Shown piece after piece: positions 1-8,342 of a stretch of DNA of 13,333 bases. Location: positions 1 to 13,333 of the forward strand of contig CAKPRW010000042.1 of assembly GCA_934183045.1 (NCBI GenBank), written 5' to 3'. The first letter of the stretch is position 1. The number at the start of each line of letters is the position of its first letter. The position numbers and the translations under genes are program-made. Under the pieces are notes generated by a model. It worked only from the letters and a program-made list of their open reading frames with translations, was not told where the DNA came from and did not search any database. The stretch comes from an uncultured Clostridia bacterium. Its GTDB lineage: Bacteria > Bacillota > Clostridia > TANB77 > CAG-508.

Positions 1-3000
1 CATATACGTTACGTGAGATGTTTCTCCTGCAGGAACTCCAGCATCATTAATTTCTACATCTGAAACCACTTCTCCATTTGCTAATGTTACTCTTAGATGA
101 TTTATTCTTTTTAATAGTTCTATTCTTTGTCTTGCTCTTTCAACTATTCCAAAGTCTATATTCTCTATTTTATAGTCATATCTTTGTCCTGTAGAATTAT
201 TATTTGCACTTGATGTATTTTCAACTTCTATTGTTATTCTAGGTGTTGTTGATGTCATTTCAGTTATAGTTGTCACTGTATCATTTTTAATATCTTTTAG
301 TTCGTCGTCTATTTTAGTTCTATTATTATAGTCATCTGTTGCATCTGACCATCTTACATTCTTGTCATTTTTTCCTGATCCTTTATACCAATATGTGTCT
401 GTCTCATTTGCTTTAAATCTATCATAGTCATATATAGTTGCTTTACAATCTTGAACTGTTATCTTTTCTAGATTTCCATCTCCATCTATATCAGCATATT
501 GATTTTCTCCCCAAATATAAACTATAACGTATTCTCCTGGTATAAATCCTTTTATACAAAAATCTCCATTACTATCTGTTACACTATTTTCTTCTGATAT
601 ACTGCTGTCACTTTTCTCTGAATAATTATCATAAGTTTTATCACCATTTTTATATTTTCCTTCTCCTGTGTAATACTCTAAATTTAATCCTGACTTTTCA
701 ACAAGTTTTACTTTTATACCTTCTATTCCCTTTTCTGTATTATCGTATTTTCCATTTCCTTGTCTTATTTCACCTGAGTTAATACCTTCCATTTTTTCAG
801 TTTTACTATTATATATTTGAGTTCGCACACCTTTTGCTGTTTCATCAAAGAATACTTTTCCACTTATTTGTCTTGAATTATTTCCGTCTCCTTTAACCCA
901 GTCTATAGGTGGTGCTGCATCTGTATCATCTTCATATGTATCTTTATTACCCGGTGTAATATTATCTGGTGCAGAATCTTTATCTATTCCTGCATGTACT
1001 TTGTTGTTTTTTATTGTAGAATATGATGTTAATTCTACTATATTTTCAGTATAATGCCAATTATTATCTTCAACTATACTTTCTACTGTTTTTCTTGGTA
1101 ATTTGAATTGCACATATATATTATATACACTCTGTTTATTTATTTTTTCATTTAGATTAATTACCATCTTTTTATATTTTTCATTATAATTACTTGTTTT
1201 AATATTTGTCATGCTAATGTTATTAGTAGTATTACCTTTTTCATCTATATTTGTCCCTATTCCAGTTAACGTGTATCTTGCATCATAATAATCAGCAATA
1301 TTATTTATTTGGGTTATTAGTCCTGTCGATTCGTTCTTTATTTGTATATGATACGTTACATATACTTCTAATTCTTTATTTTGGTCGCTTGGATTCACCC
1401 ATGTGTAATCTGATTTATATACTGGTCTTGAGTATCCCATGTCTTTATATTTGTTACCATATTTTACTCCTATGTCGTATCCATCTCCATATTCATTTTT
1501 GTTTACAAATCGTTGTGCGTAATTGTATGTTTGTTCTTTTCCATTAATTTTTGTTCTTACGTTTTGTACGTCTTTTAATATGGCTATGTCTGGTTGCTCT
1601 CTTTCATAAATACCTAGATTTATGTTTTGTATTTCCTTATATACCTTACCTGCTGGAACTTTTAGATAGTCTTGTAAATTTATTTCTTTTGTATCTGCCA
1701 ATATTGAGATTCCAGCATTTCCATCTCTAGGATTTACTCTTCCATTAGAATTAGGACTATATGTTAAATCCGATACTAATGTAGACTTATGATTATTTGT
1801 ATCCCTATTATAACTTAAATCATTTGTTATTGTTCCAGCACTATTTTTTGATACTCCTTTTTCAATAGTTGTATATTGATTATTAAAATTATCCCTATCA
1901 AATTCTTTAGCCTTTGAACCATTTTCATTATTTAGATTTACATCTACATTTTCATAATTTAGTCCATTATAATTAAATACAACTTTATAATTTTCTAATT
2001 GATCTTTTTGGACTTTTTTAAATTCATAATATCCATTTTGATCTGTTACTGTGACAAAATCATTTCCATAATCATCTTTAGCTACAGTATTTGTATCCTT
2101 ATAAACAATTTGTACTTCTACTCCTGGAGCAGGAACATCTTCAGAACCATATAAGTTATTACGCACTGAATTTTTACTGTTGTCATGTTTATCTTCCCAT
2201 ACTATTCCTGAAATTTTTGTATATACCTGTTGATTTCCTATTAAAGTATAACAGCCTGCGGCCCTACCACTCACCATCGAACTTCCAGTAGACGAATATG
2301 TTCCATTTTTTCCTACTATTTGATCAACTACTCCATCTGGATCTTCTAAATCTAATGTAATTTCATCACCAGTAATAGCATAAACATTCTCTAATTCTGG
2401 ATTTTCAAATCCAGTCTCAACTGCATAATATGTCTTATAACAATCAATTTTCTTTAGTTCAACCACTCCATTGACATCTGTAACAAATTCCTTAGCCCAT
2501 CCTTCATTATCAGTCCATCCTACCCATGCAGGATCATTGCCACTTTGGTCATATGAAGATATATATTGTTTATTTCCATTATCATCATAATAATATATTT
2601 TAAATTTCACTCCTTGCATTGCTGGAGCATCCCATATTCCACTATTATCTTCGGGAACATCTGTATCATCTTTTTTTATTAAATATATACTTGAATATGC
2701 TTTGTTAACAAATTCCATATATTGCTCTTTTTGGCCACCCATATTAATCGCCGCTTGCAGAACATTACTTGGTTTTAATAATCCATAACTAAAATTAAAA
2801 TATTGGTCATTTCCATCATATGGCCTTGGACATGCTGCTTCATTTACCATGTATCTACCATTTAGATCTAAATCATCCCACATTACCATTCCATTACTAT
2901 CAGTCGTTTTATTTCTTCCTGTGTCATACCATATTTCTTCTCCGTTTGCGTCATTACCACCTGATACCCATAATGCAAATACGACGTTTTCTATATCTTC

Positions 3001-6000
3001 TCCTGTATCTGCATCTGTTTTATGAACATATAATCTACCTGAGTCATCATCTGTAAAAGAAAAATCTACATACTTCTTTACATTTTCTTCTACTACAATA
3101 TTTGCTTTATCAGAATATACTCTTTCTAGTAATTGAGCTGAACTTGCATTACATCCTGATCTATGGTTACCAGTAGTTTTCTTACATTTCCATTGTTCTC
3201 GTATTTTAACATTAACATTGTATGTAACTTTTCTTACAATTTGTTTAGCATATAATCTAATTTTTTTAATCTTTGAAATATCACTCTTTTTAGTATTTGC
3301 TATTTTTATATAAAACTGCCTTCCATTTTGTAAATGCCCATCTTCATGTTTTATTTGACTCATAGTACCATCATCTGATTTTTTATACATATGTTCTGAA
3401 GTTTCCTCTACAAGTGTCCCACTACTATCTTTATATATAACCTTCGTACTAACATTAAAGTTTTCTCCTATATAGCTGTCATTTATTTTGTTTAACTTAA
3501 ATGGACCTATATATGTACTCTCTCCCTGTTCAATATACGTAAATTTTGACGAGTCTGATTTATCTACCAATTCTATATCATCTGTTCCTATTTTCTTTTG
3601 ACTTAATACTTTAACTGATGTTTGTTGGTCTATTTTCTGATAAACATGCATTCCACTTCCACACATATATTTATTAGGAGTAATACAATGCAATTTATTT
3701 TTATTATAATAATAGCTTACTGGGCTTGAATGTGTTGCAAAGTTATTAGTACTAGAAGATATATGTTGAATATCTCCCATATCATTTACTTTACTAAATT
3801 TTTGAAGATTATCTAGTACATTCTTTTCAGTAACTTTAGCTTCACTTGTATCTGGCATATTAACGACTACTATAGAAGCTAATACTATCATAAACATCAT
3901 TATTTGTTTTAAGTTAATTTTGTTTTTCTTAATCAATAAAACTATAATTATCAATATAGCTAAAACTGCTATTGTTATTAGCGTATATGTTACTATACCT
4001 GTTTTTACAGAAATAATAAGTTGAGCTTCAGAGTAATCATCTTCTTCCTTATTCTTATTATTCTCTGTTGAATCAATATCTTTGGTATTATTAGGTGATG
4101 TAGCCTTTCCTATCTCTGCTCCATTTATTACTGTTCCTGTTCCATCTTCTGTCATATTCTTTGTTAAAATTAGATTAATAGTTTTACTCTGCCCTGCTTC
4201 AATTTTCGTATGAGCTAATGAATCACTAACTATTGTATCTTTTGTCTTTTGACGCCAGCCAGAATTTAATGATTTATCAAAACTCAAGCCATTAGGTAAA
4301 TAATCTATTATTTCACTCGCATATGCATCAACTTCTCCTTCATTTGTCACAGTAATTCTATATTCTATTTTCAAGGTTGTATTGTTTAAATATTTAGAAG
4401 GTATTTCTACTTTTTCTAATTTTCCGTTTTTATAATTATATTCTTTACTTCCAGAAGAATTAGTTACAGTTACTTTTGTTACATATTTGTTCAATGAAAG
4501 ATCAAATATACTATTTTTTATTAATCCCATATCTATATTTTCTTCATTATTATCAAGATTTATGGTGTTTGTTACTCCAACAATTTGCTCTTTTCCATTT
4601 ATGCTTACCTCTTTTTCAATTGCATCATTGTTTACTGTTTTATCTACTCCATTTTTTTGATATGCTGTAACTGTATAATTGTTAGTATCATACTCAAAAA
4701 GAATCATATAATTATTTGTTTCTAATTGTGAAAATTCATATTTTCCATTTTCATTTGTCGTTGTTTCTTTTAATAAAGAATTTGTATTAGAATTATATAA
4801 CTTAACTTTTATATTTGATAATAATTGTTCACTATTATTTCTTTGTCCATCCTTATCACTATCTAACCATACTACTCCATTAATATTATATTTTTTGTTA
4901 TTATCATTCGTTGAATTGTTATTTTGATTTCCCTGATTATTAGTGTTATTTTGATTATTATTGTTATTATTGCTATTATTACCGTTATTATTAGAATCAT
5001 TATTTTCATCATCTTTATTTGGTACTATTACAAATTTAATAGAATTTGAAGTTACTGTTTGTATACTATCTCCTGTTACTGTTACTATGTTCTCGACTTC
5101 TGTCCTTTTTATAACATAATCTGCTTTCGCATATATCTTTAATGTCATTTCTTGACCTATTGGTACACACGCATTTATATCTATATTAGCTTCTTCTTCA
5201 TCTTCTTCATCAATTTCTACATCTGTTAAATCTACTGTTTCTACGGTTTTAACATATTTACCTGTGTTGTTTTCATCTTCTTCCCAATTCCACGAATCAT
5301 ATTCTGCTTTAATTGGTATTATTTCTTCAGGAAGATAATCTTGTATATTAATAGCTGTCTCTAATTGCTCACTTTTACCTATATTTTTTATAATAACATC
5401 GTATTCTATTTCATCGTTCTCTGTTAATTCTTTTCCTTCTTGATTTGATGTTTGTATAACTTGTACTCCATCAATTAATGACTTTATTCTGTTTTCATTT
5501 GCATAGTATATTTCATCATTATTATTATAAGAAACATTTGCAAATGCACTTATATCATATTCATATTTTCCACTTTCAAACTTTTTCTGTATTGTTTCTA
5601 TAACAATATTTACTTTACCATTTGCACTAACTTTTGGTATTTTAATAGTTAAATTTCTATCTTCAAGATTTTTCTCAACTGATATCTCTTCTTCATGTAC
5701 TTCTCCATTACTATCAGTCACATTAGAAAATGCTTCAATACTTAGTTCTCCATTTTCATCTTCTAATATATCCAACTCTGCTGGCATTTTACATGTTGCT
5801 ATTACATCGTTTATATCATTATTTGTATTATTATAAATCCATAATCCATATTCATACCCATATACTTCGCCACTATTATCTCCTGATTGTAATCGTACTG
5901 TTATATCTCCATGTTTTATATTGTTTTTTAGAGAATTATTTGTAATTTCAGTATTATTTTTATAGATTTTGAATAATTGTTCTATATTTTTGATGTCTTC

Positions 6001-8112
6001 TCCGTCATTTAGTTTATTTACTTGCACTTCATAAAATTTTGTAATTGTTTTTCCAGTCTCAAGATTTTCAATTTTTTCCTCATATTTTTTTGTATTTTCA
6101 TCTTTTACATATACATAAGCATCTTCACCACTATCACTAACACAATACTGTACAGTTGCATATGTTGTTCCATCTGGAATACTACCTTCTATTTTAATAT
6201 TATTTATAGTAGAGTTTGTAGTATTTGTGACACTTACCATATATTTTATAATTTCATCTTCATGGACAGATTCTCCATCTTCTAATGTTTTATCTCCTAC
6301 CATGGCAATTGTTTCTACTTTAATACCTTGTGAAGTTTGTATATTACTTGATGCTTTCAAATTTTGAATTTCTTCTACTGATATTGTGTCCTCTTTTTCT
6401 TCTTTTGGTATTTCTACAACGGATTCAATATTTACATCTATATCTTTTGAATCTTTACCTTCATTTTTGTAATCAATACTTGTTGCAGTTTCATTTGCAT
6501 ATATTACGTTTATAGTAGATTTTGTACTTTCTATCTCTTTTTTTAATATTACCGTTGCTGGTATTACAAGATTACTTCCTTCTACTATAGAATCTATATT
6601 ATATGCATTTTGGATTCCATTTAATTGTACTTTTATGGCTTTACAACCTTTGTTATCCACAACTTCTGCACTTTTTATGGATAAACCATTATCGTATAAT
6701 AGTGAAACATCACCTAAAATGATATTATCTACTTCACTTGGAAAAGTAAATAAAATAACAGGATTTTTAAATAAGTTATATTTAATATTATTATTTAACA
6801 ATGTTGCTGTTATATTTATTTCGTTTTGTATTTTATTTGTTAGATCTGGTTTATCTACTGAAACTTTAATACTTGTTTCAGAGTTCTTTATATCGTATGA
6901 ACTATTACATGTATTTGTATAAATTTCTTTTTCTGTTTTTGAGTCTTTATCTTCTTTATTTTCTTCTACTTTTTTACATGTTATATTTTGAATTGATTCT
7001 ATTTTTTTGTTTTTAATGTTTGTCATACCTGCTTTTATTGACCTTTTATTTAATATATTAATATTACCTAATTTTACAGGTTTAGTAGTTTTTATTATAA
7101 TATTTTCTGTTTCTTCCGAATAATCTATTTCTATTACTCCATTTTCAGTTTCTTCTGTATCCTTAGTAACTTCTGATATGACTTCTCCATTTGTTTTTAA
7201 AATTGTGATCTTTCCATCTTCGCCTAGAATATTTAACAAATCTTGTTTTTGTATAATTGTTTTTGTATACAATATGTCATTAGTTTCTGTGCTATAATTA
7301 TTATCGTTCACAAATTTATTTTTTGTGTTAACTTTTATTTCATCTGCAATTTCTGTATAACTAAAACTAAGTTCTAAATTTTCTAAATACTCTGTATTAT
7401 TTTGTGTTCCGTTTTGTTTATTTGAGTTTATAAAGCCATTATAAATATCACTAGCTTTTACATTTGTTGATATTAAGTCACCTACATTTGATGTAACTTT
7501 TTCGTTTATAGCACATTCTGTTTCTATTTTAGATTCACTATCATTATTTAATATTTCTGAAATTTTACTATTTATTTCTATATTTCTTTCAACATTTTCT
7601 GCATTATAACAACTTGAATTGTAATATGCAAAAAACTCATATACATCTCTTGCATTTTCAACATTCTGATTATATCCTTCATCATTTGATGTCCACAATT
7701 TTATTTCTCCACTATTAGAATCATATTCATAGTTTGCTTCTTTTTCTTCATCACTTCCATTTGTTGCTTGGGTACTTTTGGCTATAACTTCTACTTTTTC
7801 GGGATAACAATTTTCTATTTTAGGCATACTTAAATTAGCCTCTGTTGTTTTAAGAGGTTTATATTCTTGATCTTCTCCATATTCTATTCCAGTTTTTAAT
7901 TCCGATTGTATTAATACACCTTGATTTTCATCATCTAATCGATAATTAACATACTTTTTCAATTTAAGTTCAGCTATTGCTTTTACCTTATTTTCTTCTA
8001 CTACACTTTGAATTTCTTCTGCTGCTTGCGCAACTAGCAATAGAAATTGTTGATTTGCTGTAATTATCATTAATACTAGAATTATTAATATTTTTTTAAA
8101 TAAACTTTTCAT
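1..8112 (-). CDS. Giant multidomain surface protein with SdrD-B, DUF11-like and SpaA-like domains (3' end beyond window)
   Basis: I read this frame codon by codon from ATG 8112 to base 1: 2,704 codons with no stop, so the C-terminus lies outside the window. The start follows a GGGGG Shine-Dalgarno with a 5-nt spacer. Residues 1-30 form a Sec signal peptide (KK, hydrophobic core, AQA before A31). Residues about 32-580 match no domain I recognise. DUF11-like beta-sandwich repeats span about 590-1030, then an Asn/Gln linker (1032-1075), an SdrD-B domain (about 1075-1198) and another DUF11-like domain (1202-1365). Two hydrophobic segments (1373-1394 and 1403-1419) flank KKNKINLK. The second ectodomain has SpaA/Cna-B-like domains (about 1692-1803 and 1808-1945) and SdrD-B modules (from about 1965 and 2413), each ending in a NI-x-x-GI-x-ER hinge. 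Such proteins are usually adhesins or stalks; the ligand is unknown. Domain names come from visible sequence patterns, not a profile search. The gene appears monocistronic. Confidence 0.9.
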   Translation of the reverse strand, partial: MKSLFKKILIILVLMIITANQQFLLLVAQAAEEIQSVVEENKVKAIAELKLKKYVNYRLDDENQGVLIQSELKTGIEYGEDQEYKPLKTTEANLSMPKIENCYPEKVEVIAKSTQATNGSDEEKEANYEYDSNSGEIKLWTSNDEGYNQNVENARDVYEFFAYYNSSCYNAENVERNIEINSKISEILNNDSESKIETECAINEKVTSNVGDLISTNVKASDIYNGFINSNKQNGTQNNTEYLENLELSFSYTEIADEIKVNTKNKFVNDNNYSTETNDILYTKTIIQKQDLLNILGEDGKITILKTNGEVISEVTKDTEETENGVIEIDYSEETENIIIKTTKPVKLGNINILNKRSIKAGMTNIKNKKIESIQNITCKKVEENKEDKDSKTEKEIYTNTCNSSYDIKNSETSIKVSVDKPDLTNKIQNEINITATLLNNNIKYNLFKNPVILFTFPSEVDNIILGDVSLLYDNGLSIKSAEVVDNKGCKAIKVQLNGIQNAYNIDSIVEGSNLVIPATVILKKEIESTKSTINVIYANETATSIDYKNEGKDSKDIDVNIESVVEIPKEEKEDTISVEEIQNLKASSNIQTSQGIKVETIAMVGDKTLEDGESVHEDEIIKYMVSVTNTTNSTINNIKIEGSIPDGTTYATVQYCVSDSGEDAYVYVKDENTKKYEEKIENLETGKTITKFYEVQVNKLNDGEDIKNIEQLFKIYKNNTEITNNSLKNNIKHGDITVRLQSGDNSGEVYGYEYGLWIYNNTNNDINDVIATCKMPAELDILEDENGELSIEAFSNVTDSNGEVHEEEISVEKNLEDRNLTIKIPKVSANGKVNIVIETIQKKFESGKYEYDISAFANVSYNNNDEIYYANENRIKSLIDGVQVIQTSNQEGKELTENDEIEYDVIIKNIGKSEQLETAINIQDYLPEEIIPIKAEYDSWNWEEDENNTGKYVKTVETVDLTDVEIDEEDEEEANIDINACVPIGQEMTLKIYAKADYVIKRTEVENIVTVTGDSIQTVTSNSIKFVIVPNKDDENNDSNNNGNNSNNNNNNQNNTNNQGNQNNNSTNDNNKKYNINGVVWLDSDKDGQRNNSEQLLSNIKVKLYNSNTNSLLKETTTNENGKYEFSQLETNNYMILFEYDTNNYTVTAYQKNGVDKTVNNDAIEKEVSINGKEQIVGVTNTINLDNNEENIDMGLIKNSIFDLSLNKYVTKVTVTNSSGSKEYNYKNGKLEKVEIPSKYLNNTTLKIEYRITVTNEGEVDAYASEIIDYLPNGLSFDKSLNSGWRQKTKDTIVSDSLAHTKIEAGQSKTINLILTKNMTEDGTGTVINGAEIGKATSPNNTKDIDSTENNKNKEEDDYSEAQLIISVKTGIVTYTLITIAVLAILIIIVLLIKKNKINLKQIMMFMIVLASIVVVNMPDTSEAKVTEKNVLDNLQKFSKVNDMGDIQHISSSTNNFATHSSPVSYYYNKNKLHCITPNKYMCGSGMHVYQKIDQQTSVKVLSQKKIGTDDIELVDKSDSSKFTYIEQGESTYIGPFKLNKINDSYIGENFNVSTKVIYKDSSGTLVEETSEHMYKKSDDGTMSQIKHEDGHLQNGRQFYIKIANTKKSDISKIKKIRLYAKQIVRKVTYNVNVKIREQWKCKKTTGNHRSGCNASSAQLLERVYSDKANIVVEENVKKYVDFSFTDDDSGRLYVHKTDADTGEDIENVVFALWVSGGNDANGEEIWYDTGRNKTTDSNGMVMWDDLDLNGRYMVNEAACPRPYDGNDQYFNFSYGLLKPSNVLQAAINMGGQKEQYMEFVNKAYSSIYLIKKDDTDVPEDNSGIWDAPAMQGVKFKIYYYDDNGNKQYISSYDQSGNDPAWVGWTDNEGWAKEFVTDVNGVVELKKIDCYKTYYAVETGFENPELENVYAITGDEITLDLEDPDGVVDQIVGKNGTYSSTGSSMVSGRAAGCYTLIGNQQVYTKISGIVWEDKHDNSKNSVRNNLYGSEDVPAPGVEVQIVYKDTNTVAKDDYGNDFVTVTDQNGYYEFKKVQKDQLENYKVVFNYNGLNYENVDVNLNNENGSKAKEFDRDNFNNQYTTIEKGVSKNSAGTITNDLSYNRDTNNHKSTLVSDLTYSPNSNGRVNPRDGNAGISILADTKEINLQDYLKVPAGKVYKEIQNINLGIYEREQPDIAILKDVQNVRTKINGKEQTYNYAQRFVNKNEYGDGYDIGVKYGNKYKDMGYSRPVYKSDYTWVNPSDQNKELEVYVTYHIQIKNESTGLITQINNIADYYDARYTLTGIGTNIDEKGNTTNNISMTNIKTSNYNEKYKKMVINLNEKINKQSVYNIYVQFKLPRKTVESIVEDNNWHYTENIVELTSYSTIKNNKVHAGIDKDSAPDNITPGNKDTYEDDTDAAPPIDWVKGDGNNSRQISGKVFFDETAKGVRTQIYNSKTEKMEGINSGEIRQGNGKYDNTEKGIEGIKVKLVEKSGLNLEYYTGEGKYKNGDKTYDNYSEKSDSSISEENSVTDSNGDFCIKGFIPGEYVIVYIWGENQYADIDGDGNLEKITVQDCKATIYDYDRFKANETDTYWYKGSGKNDKNVRWSDATDDYNNRTKIDDELKDIKNDTVTTITEMTSTTPRITIEVENTSSANNNSTGQRYDYKIENIDFGIVERARQRIELLKRINHLRVTLANGEVVSDVEINDAGVPAGETSHVTYM
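3838..3996 (-). other. Internal membrane hairpin or second signal peptide inside the giant protein
   Basis: Residues 1373-1394 form a strongly hydrophobic helix directly after SEAQLIISVKTG, a sequence that looks like the end of an ectodomain. A basic loop, KKNKINLK (1395-1402), follows, then a second hydrophobic stretch (1403-1419) ending NMPDTSEA before KV. The positive-inside rule places the loop in the cytoplasm and both flanking ectodomains outside. The second helix also fits a signal peptide with a type I cleavage site after S-E-A (A1425). The frame is continuous here, and no Shine-Dalgarno precedes the Met codons at 1405, 1406 or 1408, so internal translation initiation is not supported. 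Confidence 0.8.
4888..5019 (-). repeat. Asn/Gln-rich low-complexity linker coding region
   Basis: About 44 codons, mostly AAT/AAC with some CAA, GGT and TCT, encode residues 1032-1075 of the giant protein. On the plus strand this appears as a microsatellite-like run of att/gtt triplets. It separates the DUF11-like N-terminal ectodomain from the first SdrD-B domain and is probably a flexible spacer. Triplet runs of this kind tend to vary in length between strains. Confidence 0.8.
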
Positions 8113-8122
8113 ATTATCCCCC
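8113..8122 (-). promoter_or_regulatory. Ribosome binding site of the giant surface gene
   Basis: The minus strand reads GGGGGATAAT before ATG 8112. The five G residues can pair with the CCUCC anti-Shine-Dalgarno through one G-U wobble, at a 5-nt spacing. This supports ATG 8112 as the start, and the encoded signal peptide agrees with it. Confidence 0.75.
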
Positions 8123-8207
8123 AAGTTAAATATATTCATACTAATGTTAACCTTTTATTAATAGGTTTTCAATATAGATATATCTCAACCACCATTTAAT
8201 CTCGTTT

Positions 8208-8225
8208 TAGTATCTACGGATACTA
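8208..8225. promoter_or_regulatory. 7-4-7 palindrome in the giant gene's leader (hairpin or operator)
   Basis: The sequence TAGTATC, four bases (TACG), GATACTA is a perfect inverted repeat. It lies just downstream of the candidate -10 at 8240-8245, so it would sit near the 5' end of the transcript. As RNA it could be a stabilising 5' hairpin. As DNA its 18-bp dyad has the size and position of a repressor operator. The plus-strand RNA would carry a C(UACG)G tetraloop, but no plus-strand gene begins here. The role is inferred. Confidence 0.45.
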
Positions 8226-8239
8226 TTACAACAATTTTT

Positions 8240-8268
8240 ATTATACTTTTATTAAAACTTTTTTACAT
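8240..8268 (-). promoter_or_regulatory. Candidate sigma-A promoter of the giant surface gene
   Basis: The minus strand has a consensus -10, TATAAT (8245-8240). Seventeen bases upstream lies ATGTAA (8268-8263), which matches the -35 consensus TTGACA at only three positions. Transcription would start near 8233 and give a leader of about 120 nt with the 8208-8225 hairpin. No recognisable riboswitch is visible in that leader. AT-richness makes chance TATAAT matches common, so confidence is modest. Confidence 0.35.
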
Positions 8269-8342
8269 TTACTTTACAATTACCAAATTTTAGGTCATAC
8301 ATCAAGCAACCCCTTATATGCGTAAGAACTCATAACTTCATA

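Noticed and set aside
3631..3690. Thioester (TQxA-type) domain after the membrane hairpin
   Set aside because: The HCITP stretch is suggestive, but no TQxA or clear partner Gln motif was found, so I do not call the domain.
3838..4020. Frameshift or missed stop splitting the giant gene into two genes
   Set aside because: Every codon across the junction reads in one frame, with sensible sequence on both sides, and no ribosome binding site precedes a second start. A true evolutionary fusion remains possible, but the sequence does not show two genes.
1251..6922. Plus-strand open frames of about 60-100 codons opposite the giant gene
   Set aside because: They are rich in Leu, Phe, Tyr and His, the expected complement of an Asn/Lys/Glu/Ile-rich gene on the other strand. 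They lack good ribosome binding sites and recognisable domains.
8113..8233. Riboswitch in the leader of the giant gene
   Set aside because: Short AACC/GGTT pairings exist, but no conserved riboswitch core that I recognise and no terminator/antiterminator arrangement.
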